Assembly (NCBI GenBank): GCA_017432665.1
Contig: JAFRIS010000020.1
Span: 1 to 37,040 of the forward strand
Source: Bacilli bacterium
GTDB lineage: Bacteria > Bacillota_I > Bacilli_A > RF39 > UBA660
DNA: 37,040 nt
Direction: 5' to 3'
Shown here: positions 15,906 to 23,969 of the stretch, piece after piece
How positions within the stretch are numbered: the stretch's first letter is position 1
Layout: the number at the start of each line of letters is the position of its first letter
Translations under genes and position numbers: made by a program
Notes under the pieces: generated by a model
Seen by the model: the letters and a program-made list of their open reading frames with translations, nothing else
Told to the model about the DNA's origin: nothing
Databases searched by the model: none

Positions 15906-16496
15906 ATGAAAAAGAAAGAAAATGAATTTAAAAGTTTAGTTGAAGAAACTAGAAAAAAAGAAAAGATAAAAAAAGAAAAAGTTAATGTTAAATGGATAAT
16001 TACAATAATAGTAGTATCATTTGTAATTTCTTTTTGTTTATCATTTATTGCGAATAGTACTATTCCACATCTATCTTTGATATTTGGAATAATTATTACA
16101 TTAATATTTATTTTAATAGGTATTTTATTTGATATCATTGGAGTAGCGGTAACTACTGCTGATGAAGCTGTATTTCATTCGATGAATTCCAGAAAAGTAA
16201 AAGGAGCTAATGTTGCGGTTAAGTTTAAAAAGAATGCTGATAAAGTATCAAGCTTTTGTTGTGATGTTATTGGAGATATTTGCGGAGTAATATCAGGTGC
16301 TGCTGGTACTACAATTGCTGCTATTTTAATAACTAAGTATCATTTTAATGTTTTATTAGTTGGACTTTTGGTAACAGCAGTTATTTCATCTTTAACAATA
16401 GGGGGAAAAGCTATAGGTAAAAGTTTTGCTATTAATAAGAGTGATATTATTCTCTATGAATTTGCTAAGTTCATATCTAATTTTTATAAAGGCTAA
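15906..16496 (+). CDS. oapA: OLE-associated membrane protein OapA
   Basis: This 196-aa membrane protein has a Lys-rich cytoplasmic N-terminus (1-29), then about four hydrophobic segments. Residues about 78-140 (GVAVTTADEAVFHSMNSR, then KG and a CCDVIGDICG helix) resemble the DUF21 domain of CNNM/CorC-type Mg2+ proteins, the family OapA has been compared with. Asp120 and Asp124 form a DxxxD motif; as I recall, the equivalent DxxxD is functionally essential in Bacillus halodurans OapA. OapA binds OLE RNA and places it at the membrane. The start at 15906 has GGAG 6-7 bp upstream; the ATG at 15894 precedes that site and has none. Confidence 0.85.
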   Translation: MKKKENEFKSLVEETRKKEKIKKEKVNVKWIITIIVVSFVISFCLSFIANSTIPHLSLIFGIIITLIFILIGILFDIIGVAVTTADEAVFHSMNSRKVKGANVAVKFKKNADKVSSFCCDVIGDICGVISGAAGTTIAAILITKYHFNVLLVGLLVTAVISSLTIGGKAIGKSFAINKSDIILYEFAKFISNFYKG

Positions 16497-16525
16497 TTTA
16501 CAAAAGGAAAACATTGTGCTATTAT
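16497..16525 (+). promoter_or_regulatory. Promoter of the kinase-like gene
   Basis: TTTACA (16497-16502), a 17-bp spacer and TATTAT (16520-16525) preceded by TGC; a perfect TATAAT also lies at 16523-16528. There is no terminator after oapA. Confidence 0.6.
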
Positions 16526-16553
16526 AATAAGTCACAAATGGAGGAGATTCCTA

Positions 16554-17225
16554 ATGGGTTATAGGTTGGATAATAAAGATGTAGATATTTCAGGAAAAAG
16601 GTTGACTAAAATTGGTAATGGTGGAACAGGAGACGTTTATAAATATCGCAATAATGCTTTAAAAATTTTTAAAGCAGAAAAGGAAACTCCAATTGATATT
16701 GAAACAGCTGAATATCTAACAACAATTTCTACTAATAGAGTCTTATTACCAATGAATTTATTGTTTTATAATAATACCTTTAGAGGATATACTTATAAAT
16801 TAGTTTCTAAAAGAGGATCAGGTAAAAAGATAACTACTATTCCTAAGGATGAATTAGTGGGTAATATATCTATTATTGAGAGAGATATTGAAACATTAAG
16901 TAGTAAACAAGTATTACTTAATGGTATAGAACCATCTAATACTATCTTTAATGGTAATTTATATTTAACAGATCCTTGTCAATATACTAAGTTAGATAGT
17001 TTATCAACAAAAGAATTGGAAAGATTAAATAAATATCAATTTCATTTATTATTAGTTACAATGATAAGTTCTGAATTAAAGAAAAGTAATATTTCATCTA
17101 AGTTAGAACGACAAGTTAAAGAACTATTATGCTTGAGAGATGATAATGATAATACTAGTGATTTCTTAATAGATGTTATTGATAAAAATGATTCAATTAA
17201 ACAATTTGTAAAGAAATTACAATAG
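16554..17225 (+). CDS. Protein kinase-like fold protein, probable pseudokinase
   Basis: A 223-aa protein with an N-terminal kinase signature: Gly-rich loop IGNGGTGDVYKY (20-31) and ALKIF with Lys37 at the VAIK position. LNGIEPSNTIFNGNLYLTDP (122-141) aligns with the catalytic loop and DFG segment: Asn129 and Asp140 (metal binding) are kept, but the HRD-type catalytic Asp is Gly124 and the following Lys is Glu126. The C-lobe is short. This suggests an ATP-binding pseudokinase or a divergent kinase. No membrane segment. It is preceded by GGAGGAG and ends in a terminator. Role unknown. Confidence 0.72.
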   Translation: MGYRLDNKDVDISGKRLTKIGNGGTGDVYKYRNNALKIFKAEKETPIDIETAEYLTTISTNRVLLPMNLLFYNNTFRGYTYKLVSKRGSGKKITTIPKDELVGNISIIERDIETLSSKQVLLNGIEPSNTIFNGNLYLTDPCQYTKLDSLSTKELERLNKYQFHLLLVTMISSELKKSNISSKLERQVKELLCLRDDNDNTSDFLIDVIDKNDSIKQFVKKLQ

Positions 17226-17250
17226 ACAAGTACATAACTTGTCTTTTTAT
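17224..17250 (+). terminator. Intrinsic terminator
   Basis: AGACAAGT (17224-17231) pairs with ACTTGTCT (17237-17244), followed by T. It overlaps the stop codon. Confidence 0.85.
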
Positions 17251-17289
17251 TTTTGATATAGTAAAATAGTAGTGTTTTGAGGTGATAAC

Positions 17290-18885
17290 ATGATACAGGT
17301 TAGTAATGTAAGTTTAAAGTTTGGTAAAAGAACATTATTTGAAGATGTTAATTTAAAATTTACTAATGGAAATTGTTATGGATTAATAGGAGCTAATGGT
17401 AGTGGTAAATCTACTTTTTTGCAATTATTAAGTGGAGAATTAGAAACAACTGCAGGTGAAATAACTATTGGCAAAAATGAAAGAATTTCTATTTTAAAAC
17501 AAGATCACTTTGAATATGACGAATATCGAGTAATTGATGTAGTTATGATGGGTAATCAAAAATTATATTCAATTATGGAAGAAAAAAACAAAATGTATGA
17601 ACAAACAGAGTTTACCGAAGAAGATGGTATGAGATTAGCTAATTTAGAAGCTGAATTTATGGAATTAGATGGTTGGAATGCTGAACCAGATGCTTCTTTG
17701 TTACTTCATAATTTAGGTATAGCAGAAGAAGATCATTATAAGATGATGAAAGAAATATCAGTAAAACTACGTGTAAAAGTATTATTGGCTCAAGCTTTAT
17801 TTGGAAATCCTGACATTTTACTTTTAGATGAACCAACTAACTCATTAGATATCGATGCAATTAAATGGCTAGAAGAATTCTTAATTAATTTTAATAATAC
17901 AGTTATTATTGTTTCCCATGATCGTCACTTTCTAAATAAAGTATGCACGCATATTGTTGATATTGATTATGGAAAAATGAAATTGTATATTGGTAATTAT
18001 GATTTCTGGTATGAATCTAGTGAATTGTTGCAAAGACAAATGCGTGAATCTAATAAGAAGAAAGAAGAAAAAATCAAAGAACTTCAAGCATTTATTGCTA
18101 GGTTCTCTGCAAATGCTTCTAAGTCTAAACAAGCTACTTCAAGAAAGAAAATGTTAGATAAAATACAGTTGGATGAAATAATTCCATCTAGTAGAAAATA
18201 TCCATATATTGATTTTAAAATTGAAAAACCTGCGGGCAAAGAAATTTTAAAAGTAGAAAATCTAACTAAAATAGTTGACGGTAAAAAAGTACTTGATAAA
18301 GTATCTTTCACAGTTTTAAAAGGAGATAAAATCTGTTTCTTAGGTAGTGATGATATGGCTAAAACTACTTTATTTAATATATTAATGGGAAAAGAAAAAT
18401 ACGATAAAGGTAAAATAGAGTGGGGAAAAACAATAGTACCTGGTTATTTACCACAAGATAACACTGATTATTTTGAAAGTACTAAAAATATTATGGAATG
18501 GATTGGTCAATTCTATGACATAAAAGATGAAACTGTACTTAGAGGTTTTTTAGGAAGAATGTTATTTTCTGGAGAAGATGTTTTTAAAAAAGTTAATATT
18601 TTATCAGGAGGAGAAAAAGCTCGTTGTATGTTATCAAAGATGATGTTAGAACAACCTAATTTTTTGATTTTAGATGAACCAACTAATCATTTGGATCTAG
18701 AAGCAATTACTTCTCTTAACAAAGGATTATGCAGTTTTCAAGGTGAAATATTATTTACTTCTCGTGATTATGAATTAAATTCTACTGTTGCAAATAGAGT
18801 AATTGAAATAAATGATAATGGAACAATTACTGATAGAACTATTCCATATGAAGAGTATTTAGACAAAAAGAAAATGAATAAATAA
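17290..18885 (+). CDS. ABC-F ATPase (YkpA/YbiT-like) with one degenerate ATP site
   Basis: A 531-aa soluble protein with two ABC domains and no membrane segments, typical of ABC-F ribosome-associated translation factors. NBD1 has Walker A GANGSGKST (34-42), LLLDEPTNSLD and SHDRH (His210), but the signature is ISVK (156-159) instead of LSGG. The linker (about 240-305) is charged and helical, as in the P-site tRNA-interaction motif. NBD2 has Walker A GSDDMAKT (352-359), an intact LSGGEK (438-443) and LILDEPTNHLD, but Arg492 replaces the switch His (TSRDYE). One composite ATP site is thus intact and the other degenerate. RBS GAGGTGATAAC. It is most like YkpA/YbiT; a resistance role is not implied. 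Confidence 0.9.
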   Translation: MIQVSNVSLKFGKRTLFEDVNLKFTNGNCYGLIGANGSGKSTFLQLLSGELETTAGEITIGKNERISILKQDHFEYDEYRVIDVVMMGNQKLYSIMEEKNKMYEQTEFTEEDGMRLANLEAEFMELDGWNAEPDASLLLHNLGIAEEDHYKMMKEISVKLRVKVLLAQALFGNPDILLLDEPTNSLDIDAIKWLEEFLINFNNTVIIVSHDRHFLNKVCTHIVDIDYGKMKLYIGNYDFWYESSELLQRQMRESNKKKEEKIKELQAFIARFSANASKSKQATSRKKMLDKIQLDEIIPSSRKYPYIDFKIEKPAGKEILKVENLTKIVDGKKVLDKVSFTVLKGDKICFLGSDDMAKTTLFNILMGKEKYDKGKIEWGKTIVPGYLPQDNTDYFESTKNIMEWIGQFYDIKDETVLRGFLGRMLFSGEDVFKKVNILSGGEKARCMLSKMMLEQPNFLILDEPTNHLDLEAITSLNKGLCSFQGEILFTSRDYELNSTVANRVIEINDNGTITDRTIPYEEYLDKKKMNK

Positions 18886-18900
18886 CATTTTCTTTTTTTT
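18865..18900 (+). terminator. Intrinsic terminator
   Basis: AAAAAGAAAATG (18865-18876) pairs with CATTTTCTTTTT (18886-18897) and continues into T. The stop codon lies in the loop. Confidence 0.75.
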
Positions 18901-18913
18901 ATTTTAATTATCA

Positions 18914-18921
18914 TGTATAAT
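18914..18921 (+). promoter_or_regulatory. -10 element of the thioredoxin-like operon
   Basis: TATAAT (18916-18921) stands 20 bp before the start codon, shortly after a terminator. No -35 box is convincing. Confidence 0.5.
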
Positions 18922-18940
18922 AAATATAGGGAGTGAAAGT

Positions 18941-19459
18941 ATGAGTAAAAGTGAAAAATATGGTTTGATCGGAATTTTAACTTTATTAGTTGTAGTTATA
19001 GTAATTAGTTGTTTCGTTAAAGTAAAACCACAAACTGGTGAATTATCTAACGATGGTGATGTTATATTTGAAAATGCTCAAAAAGAAAGCTCTGCAGTTG
19101 CAGATGCTGAAAAAGGAGATTTTGTTCAAATTGATATCAATCAATATATGGAAATGTATAATGGTACTGAGAAACAACTTGTTTTAATTGCTAGACCTAC
19201 ATGTACATATTGTCAGATTGCAGAACCAATTATTCAAAATATTATTTATAAATATAATGTAACTGTTAATTATTTAAATACTGATGATTTAGATGAAAAT
19301 GGTGAAGAAACATTAACTAGTTCAAATGAAGCATTAAAAGATGTAGGAACACCAACATTATTAGTAGTAAGTGAAGGAACAATTCATAATACTGTAGATG
19401 GTTTAACTGATACAGCTCATTATGAACAATTCATGAAAGATAATGGATTTATTGAATAA
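18941..19459 (+). CDS. Membrane-anchored thioredoxin-fold protein
   Basis: A 172-aa protein with one N-terminal membrane helix (about 8-25) and an extracytoplasmic thioredoxin-like domain. ARPTCTYCQIAEP holds a CxxC (Cys88, Cys91), and DVGTPTLLVV supplies the cis-Pro138 opposite it. It probably acts as a thiol-disulfide oxidoreductase or in disulfide-dependent handling of exported proteins; this organism encodes a very Cys-rich secreted protein at 28492. It is not a clear DsbA. It lies 11 bp upstream of the PH-domain gene, so the two form an operon. RBS GGGAGTGA. Confidence 0.82.
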   Translation: MSKSEKYGLIGILTLLVVVIVISCFVKVKPQTGELSNDGDVIFENAQKESSAVADAEKGDFVQIDINQYMEMYNGTEKQLVLIARPTCTYCQIAEPIIQNIIYKYNVTVNYLNTDDLDENGEETLTSSNEALKDVGTPTLLVVSEGTIHNTVDGLTDTAHYEQFMKDNGFIE

Positions 19460-19470
19460 GGAGGGAAACT

Positions 19471-19917
19471 ATGTCTGATGTATATAAAAGAGTAAGAGCA
19501 TTTAAAAGGAAATATCCATTAACTGTCGGATGGAGACTTAGACAAAATTCTAGTGTAATTGATAAGCATTTAAATCCCGGAGAAAAAGTATTATATGCTT
19601 TTATCGCTCAAAAAAATGATAATCCAGTACAGTTTTTTGAGAGTGGTGTAGTTGCTTTAACAAACAAGAGAATTTTGATAGGTAGAAAAAGAGTAATCTT
19701 TGGATATTTCTTAGATTCTATTACTCCAGATATGTTTAATGACTTAAAAGTAAAAGGTGGAATCATTTGGGGAAAAGTTCATATCGATACTGTAAAAGAA
19801 TTAATAACACTATCTAATATTGATATAACAGCTTTACCAGAATTAGAAACTGCTGTATCATCATATATGATTCAAATTAAGAAAAAATACGGAAATAGTA
19901 TGAAAGATAAAGACTAG
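19471..19917 (+). CDS. Bacterial PH-domain (YokE-like) protein
   Basis: This 148-aa cytoplasmic protein carries a single bacterial pleckstrin-homology-like domain. HLNPGEKVLYAFIAQ (strand start), VVALTNKRILIGRKR (the typical 'T-N-x-R-I' core) and IDTVKELITLSNID followed by the C-terminal helix ELETAVSSYM match the YokE/bPH pattern. The function of these domains is generally unknown; they often act as protein-protein modules. Translation probably follows from the thioredoxin-like gene just upstream (AGGAGGG). Confidence 0.75.
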   Translation: MSDVYKRVRAFKRKYPLTVGWRLRQNSSVIDKHLNPGEKVLYAFIAQKNDNPVQFFESGVVALTNKRILIGRKRVIFGYFLDSITPDMFNDLKVKGGIIWGKVHIDTVKELITLSNIDITALPELETAVSSYMIQIKKKYGNSMKDKD

Positions 19918-19930
19918 TTTTTAGTCTTTT
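19909..19930 (+). terminator. Intrinsic terminator
   Basis: AAAGACTA (19909-19916) pairs with TAGTCTTT (19922-19929), followed by T. It overlaps the stop codon of the PH-domain gene. Confidence 0.8.
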
Positions 19931-19934
19931 ATTT

Positions 19935-19943
19935 TGTTATAAT
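19935..19943 (+). promoter_or_regulatory. Extended -10 promoter of the 19961 gene
   Basis: TGT-TATAAT (-10 at 19938-19943) follows the terminator directly. The start codon is only 17 bp downstream. Confidence 0.6.
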
Positions 19944-19960
19944 TTTAGTATGGTGATGTT

Positions 19961-21181
19961 ATGAAAACATTTAAAAAAGTATTTTTTATAGCTTTAATAG
20001 TATTTATCACAATAAATGTGTTTAAGTTGTTAAAAGATAATCATTCAATTGAGTACAAAATAAATGATTATAATATTAAAGAACATTTTTATATAAACAA
20101 TGACTATTATTATGATTTAGTTATTAAGAATAAAAACAATACATATATTTATACACTCAATGAAAAATTAAACAAGGATAAAAAGATTATTAAAGATATA
20201 AAAGAGTATAAGAGTAATAATTTAGTATGTATAATTCCTATATATAACAAAGATGTTAAATATAATATGTATTGTAGTTTGGATAATGAACAAGTATCAA
20301 CAAATTATCTCCAACAAAGTGGTAATAGTGATTTTAATAGTATTTATAAAAAAGCTAAAAAGTATAAGATTAAGCTTAACGAAGATAGTGATGTTAAAAC
20401 TACATATAAGAAATTAACAGTTTATAAAAAGAATATTCCTAATAACCATATTTATTTCATATGGAATTATCGAGGAATATATATAATTAGTAATAAGGAT
20501 ATTAAATATAAGAAATTTATTGATCATGATTTATATGATAATGTAATGGATTGCATTGTAGATGATTACTATGTATTGTTTGAAAATAGTTCAGTAAATG
20601 GTATTGAAAAGATTTATTACTATGATATAAAAAAGGATAAAGTAGATAGTTTTAAATTAGAACCTAAGTTTAAATTAACTAAGAATTCTTATATTAATGG
20701 TGTAGTAGATAATCTAATTTATGTCACTGATAAGAAACAGAAAAAAGAATATACTATTGATATAAAAAAGAAAACTATAACCGAAGTAGATAATGAACAG
20801 ACTAAGTACATTGTTTATGATAATTATCAAAAGCAAGAATTGTCTAAAAGTGATTATTTTATGACTGATAAATTGTTTAATAATAATTTAATTAGCGATA
20901 AAAAAGTTACTAAATCACAGGAGTTGAAGAAAGAATATAATTATTATTATTTTATTGAAAACAATAAATTGTATAAAGCATTAGAAAGTAACAAAAAAGA
21001 TAAAATACTATTATCAGAAGTGCCTGATATTACGGATTGGATTATAAAGAATAGGGAAGTAATAATATTAAATGAAGATACTATTTATTCTTATACTGAT
21101 CAGTATGGTTTTAGAAAGATTCTTTCTACTAATGAATTAAAATACAATTATAAAAATATTTATGATTTATGGAAGAAATAA
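19961..21181 (+). CDS. Membrane-anchored protein of unknown function, Lys/Tyr/Asn-rich
   Basis: A 406-aa protein with an N-terminal hydrophobic segment (about 6-23), probably an uncleaved anchor. The rest is extracellular and extremely rich in Lys, Tyr, Asn and Ile, with repeated short YxYD-type strands (for example IYYYDIKKDK and IYVTDKKQKK), suggestive of a beta-propeller or all-beta surface protein. No enzyme motif or known family is recognised. There is no lipobox or sorting signal. It is monocistronic, between an extended -10 promoter and a terminator overlapping its stop. Confidence 0.65.
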   Translation: MKTFKKVFFIALIVFITINVFKLLKDNHSIEYKINDYNIKEHFYINNDYYYDLVIKNKNNTYIYTLNEKLNKDKKIIKDIKEYKSNNLVCIIPIYNKDVKYNMYCSLDNEQVSTNYLQQSGNSDFNSIYKKAKKYKIKLNEDSDVKTTYKKLTVYKKNIPNNHIYFIWNYRGIYIISNKDIKYKKFIDHDLYDNVMDCIVDDYYVLFENSSVNGIEKIYYYDIKKDKVDSFKLEPKFKLTKNSYINGVVDNLIYVTDKKQKKEYTIDIKKKTITEVDNEQTKYIVYDNYQKQELSKSDYFMTDKLFNNNLISDKKVTKSQELKKEYNYYYFIENNKLYKALESNKKDKILLSEVPDITDWIIKNREVIILNEDTIYSYTDQYGFRKILSTNELKYNYKNIYDLWKK

Positions 21182-21198
21182 TATTTCTTCTTTTTTTT
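21172..21198 (+). terminator. Intrinsic terminator
   Basis: GAAGAAAT (21172-21179) pairs with ATTTCTTC (21183-21190), followed by eight T. Confidence 0.85.
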
Positions 21199-21207
21199 GA
21201 TAAATTG

Positions 21208-21236
21208 TTGAAAAAAAAGGATAGATTTGTTATAAT
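21208..21236 (+). promoter_or_regulatory. Promoter of the tRNA-Cys/tRNA-Gly unit
   Basis: TTGAAA (21208-21213), a 17-bp spacer and TATAAT (21231-21236) with a TGT extended -10, 11 bp before tRNA-Cys. Confidence 0.85.
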
Positions 21237-21247
21237 TTTATTGCGGC

Positions 21248-21322
21248 GGGGCTTTAGCCAAGTGGCTAAGGCGTGGGTCTGCAACACCCTGATCACCGGT
21301 TCGAATCCGGTAGGCCCCTCCA
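21248..21322 (+). tRNA. tRNA-Cys (GCA)
   Basis: Acceptor GGGGCTT pairs with AGGCCCC. The anticodon loop CTGCAAC gives anticodon GCA. The T arm is ACCGG-TTCGAAT-CCGGT. CCA is encoded, and the discriminator is T as usual for tRNA-Cys. Confidence 0.97.
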
Positions 21323-21326
21323 ATTT

Positions 21327-21401
21327 GCGAACGTGGTTCAATGGTTAGAATACGGCCTTGCCAAGGCTGTGATGGGGGTTCGATTCCCCTCGTTCGCTCC
21401 A
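21327..21401 (+). tRNA. tRNA-Gly (GCC)
   Basis: Acceptor GCGAACG pairs with CGTTCGC. The anticodon loop TTGCCAA gives anticodon GCC. The T arm is GGGG-TTCGATT-CCCC. CCA is encoded. It is cotranscribed with tRNA-Cys, 4 nt apart. Confidence 0.97.
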
Positions 21402-21440
21402 TTGAGGAATCTGCTCGGAACAATACTGAGTTTGATATAT

Positions 21441-21467
21441 AAATCTATCGAAAGATAGATTTTTTTG
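21441..21467 (+). terminator. Terminator of the tRNA unit
   Basis: AAATCTATC, loop GAAA, GATAGATTT and a T run. Confidence 0.9.
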
Positions 21468-21500
21468 TATAAATAAAGTCTGATTGTATTTACTTTAAAC

Positions 21501-21529
21501 TTGAAAGGTAAAAGCATAAAGTTTATAAT
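21501..21529 (+). promoter_or_regulatory. Promoter of the 21549 gene
   Basis: TTGAAA (21501-21506), a 17-bp spacer and TATAAT (21524-21529), 20 bp before the ATG at 21549. In-frame codons upstream of 21549 lie within this promoter. Confidence 0.8.
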
Positions 21530-21548
21530 AACAATAAGGAGTGATTTT

Positions 21549-22226
21549 ATGGAAGCAATAATTAAAGAAATGGAAGATTTTATTTCTAGTTATGATTCAA
21601 GAGCAAGAGAATTGCCAACCAGGATTAAGGATGTTATAGCCTGGTACGGTGTTTATGACTATTATACTTTAAAAGATAGATCAGTTAACAAACCAGAAAT
21701 TGATGAATTTGTTAGCGATCCTAATTTATATGAATACTTTGAAATAGTTGGTGATGCTAAAAGATATTTATATGAAAACAAAGCATCTGCAGAAGATATT
21801 GAGAATGTAAGAAATGGAGTTAATACATTAAGTTCAATAATTAAAGGACTAGTAGTTGATCATGAGTTAGCTAAAGAAGGAGATGCATTATTTAATTTGG
21901 TTGATAAAGTATCTGATATGAGTTTTTATGGAACAACAGAAGAAATGGTTGATTTGTTTGTTGATAAAAAGATAGCTGGTGTAGGTGAATTTTTAGCAAA
22001 ACTTCAAAGAAGATATAGAGGTACAGGTCCTTGTTCGCCATTTGAATATGGAAATCATAAAGAATTTTCTGATTTAGAAACTTTGATGAAATCGGTATCA
22101 TCAGAAGATGAAAATAGGAATAAAATATTTGCATCTATTCAAAAGTGGCATGAACAACCAATCTATTTAGACAATGTAGATGATTATAGTTATTCATTTG
22201 AAGGTAGCAATAATAAAACAATGTAA
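21549..22226 (+). CDS. Hypothetical cytoplasmic helical protein
   Basis: A 225-aa protein with no signal peptide, membrane helix or recognisable catalytic motif. It is acidic and predicted mostly helical (SSYDSRARELPTRIKDVIAW near the N-terminus; SSEDENRNKIFASIQKW near the C-terminus). Start at 21549 behind AAGGAGTG; the reading frame extends upstream only through the promoter. It is monocistronic, convergent with the following ABC exporter, sharing a bidirectional terminator. No family is recognised. Confidence 0.72.
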   Translation: MEAIIKEMEDFISSYDSRARELPTRIKDVIAWYGVYDYYTLKDRSVNKPEIDEFVSDPNLYEYFEIVGDAKRYLYENKASAEDIENVRNGVNTLSSIIKGLVVDHELAKEGDALFNLVDKVSDMSFYGTTEEMVDLFVDKKIAGVGEFLAKLQRRYRGTGPCSPFEYGNHKEFSDLETLMKSVSSEDENRNKIFASIQKWHEQPIYLDNVDDYSYSFEGSNNKTM

Positions 22227-22246
22227 TATTACTTTTATATAAAAAT

Positions 22247-22280
22247 AAAAAGACAAGTCTATTTCGTAGTTTGTCTTTTT
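22247..22280. terminator. Bidirectional terminator
   Basis: AAAAAGACAA (22247-22256) pairs with TTGTCTTTTT (22271-22280). T tracts occur on both strands, serving the convergent genes. Confidence 0.85.
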
Positions 22281-22283
22281 GTT

Positions 22284-23969
22284 TTATTTTGCTGATTTGT
22301 AAAGTTTTTTGAAATATCCATTTTTAGCAAGTAACGCATCATATTTTCCTTGTTCTTTTATTTGACCATCTGATAATACATAAATTGTGTCAACACTTTT
22401 GATTGTTTCTAAACGATGAGCAATTACAATTAATGTTTTGTTGGCAAGTTTTTCAACAACATTTTCTAATACTTCTTTTTCTGTTATGTTGTCCATTGCA
22501 CTTGTCGCTTCATCTAAAATTACTATTTTTGAATCATCAAAGAAAAGGCGGGCTAAAGCAACTCTTTGTCTTTCTCCACCAGACATTCTTATTCCTTTTT
22601 CACCAAGTTCCGTGTCTAAGCCATTTTCCAGTTTTTCATAAAATTTGTCTAAGCATACTAGTTTTAAAACATTTAGTATTTTTTCATCAGATATTTTTTT
22701 GTCAAAAACTAGATTTTCTCTTAAAGTTCCATCAAAGATTGGTGCCTCTTGAGATACATAAGTTACATTGTCATAAAATGAATTTAAGTTTAAATCTTTT
22801 AACTCTTTGTCATCAATTAGAATTTGACCAGAATTGTATTTTACAAGTCCCATAATTAATTTTATTATTGTTGATTTTCCGGATCCACTTTCACCGACTA
22901 AAGCAATTGAAGAATTTGCTTTTATTATGAAAGATAGATTTTCAATTATGCTTTTGTTTTCATGATAAGAGTAAGAAACATTTTTGAATTCTACATTTCC
23001 AATTAAATCTTTTATTATTAGTCCAGATTTTAAGGAATCATCATCTTTTGCATCTAATAAATCAATGTACTGTTTTAAAGTTATTTTGTTTAATTTGTAA
23101 TCAACATATTCGACATTGAAAATAGCAATTGGTTCATAAGCTTTTCCAAGTAGGGCAATTACTGTAACAACAGCACCTACAGATAAGTTGGATTTTAATA
23201 CTGCGTATCCTAAGACAATTACTTGTAAAACATTTACAATTAAAGCAAATACTGAAAAGAATATTTCGTGTACTAGTTTTATTTTAGTTTTTGCATCAAC
23301 AATATTTTTTATTCCATCTTTTGTTATTTCTATTTCAGTGTCATATTTTTTGTTAGTTCTGAAAACGACTAATTCCATGAATCCACGCACTAGATGTTTG
23401 TTTAAGAATTCTTGGTTTAATAAAATGTTTTTCTTTAACTTGTAAAGTCTTTTTAAAATTAGATTTGATACTACAATTACAATTATGTAACCTAGTAAGA
23501 CAAATAATACATATTCTTTTTTTACTCTGAAAATGAAGAACAAACTGAAAAGAGCAGTTGGTAATAAGTATCTGAATAGTTTTAACCAAAAGTTAATTAG
23601 AATGTCTCTTGCGGCAGTAGCTCCATCCTCAACTTTTTGAGTTAGTCGTCCAGTTCCAATTTTTTGATACTCTAAGTAGTCTATTGTTTTCATTTTCTTT
23701 AATGATTGTAGTTTGAAATCAAAATATAATTTGTTTTTTACTTGTTGTTCTGGATAGTTTTCTATGTATCCTAAGACTGTTGAAATTACTAATAAAACTC
23801 CATAGATTATTAACGGTGTAAGTGTTAAAGTTTGATACTGAAAAGCATCTAGTATTTTTTGATAATAAGTAACACTGTATAATGCCAAAAAGTTAGTTGC
23901 AATACCAATTAGTACATAGAATACAATCATCTTTAAATTGCTTATTAGTACTTCTTTAAATAATTTCAT
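22284..23969 (-). CDS. ABC exporter, fused membrane and ATPase domains (half-transporter)
   Basis: A 561-aa type I ABC exporter half-transporter expected to work as a homodimer. Residues about 1-310 hold six membrane helices; the ATPase follows with Walker A GESGSGKST, Q-loop VSQEAPIFDGTLREN, signature MSGGERQRVALAR, Walker B IVILDEATSAMD and switch His in IAHRLE. This is the MsbA/LmrA/BmrA-like multidrug or lipid exporter architecture. The start at 23969 follows CGGAGGG; the frame stays open for 33 further codons upstream but without a ribosome site. A structured 189-nt leader precedes it. Substrate unknown. Confidence 0.9.
   Translation of the reverse strand: MKLFKEVLISNLKMIVFYVLIGIATNFLALYSVTYYQKILDAFQYQTLTLTPLIIYGVLLVISTVLGYIENYPEQQVKNKLYFDFKLQSLKKMKTIDYLEYQKIGTGRLTQKVEDGATAARDILINFWLKLFRYLLPTALFSLFFIFRVKKEYVLFVLLGYIIVIVVSNLILKRLYKLKKNILLNQEFLNKHLVRGFMELVVFRTNKKYDTEIEITKDGIKNIVDAKTKIKLVHEIFFSVFALIVNVLQVIVLGYAVLKSNLSVGAVVTVIALLGKAYEPIAIFNVEYVDYKLNKITLKQYIDLLDAKDDDSLKSGLIIKDLIGNVEFKNVSYSYHENKSIIENLSFIIKANSSIALVGESGSGKSTIIKLIMGLVKYNSGQILIDDKELKDLNLNSFYDNVTYVSQEAPIFDGTLRENLVFDKKISDEKILNVLKLVCLDKFYEKLENGLDTELGEKGIRMSGGERQRVALARLFFDDSKIVILDEATSAMDNITEKEVLENVVEKLANKTLIVIAHRLETIKSVDTIYVLSDGQIKEQGKYDALLAKNGYFKKLYKSAK

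Noticed and set aside
21238-21458. Reading frames on both strands across 21238-21458
   Set aside because: They overlap tRNA-Cys and tRNA-Gly and have no start signals.
22403-23445. Plus-strand reading frames of 67-150 codons
   Set aside because: They are antisense shadows of the well-conserved ABC exporter gene, and lack ribosome binding sites.
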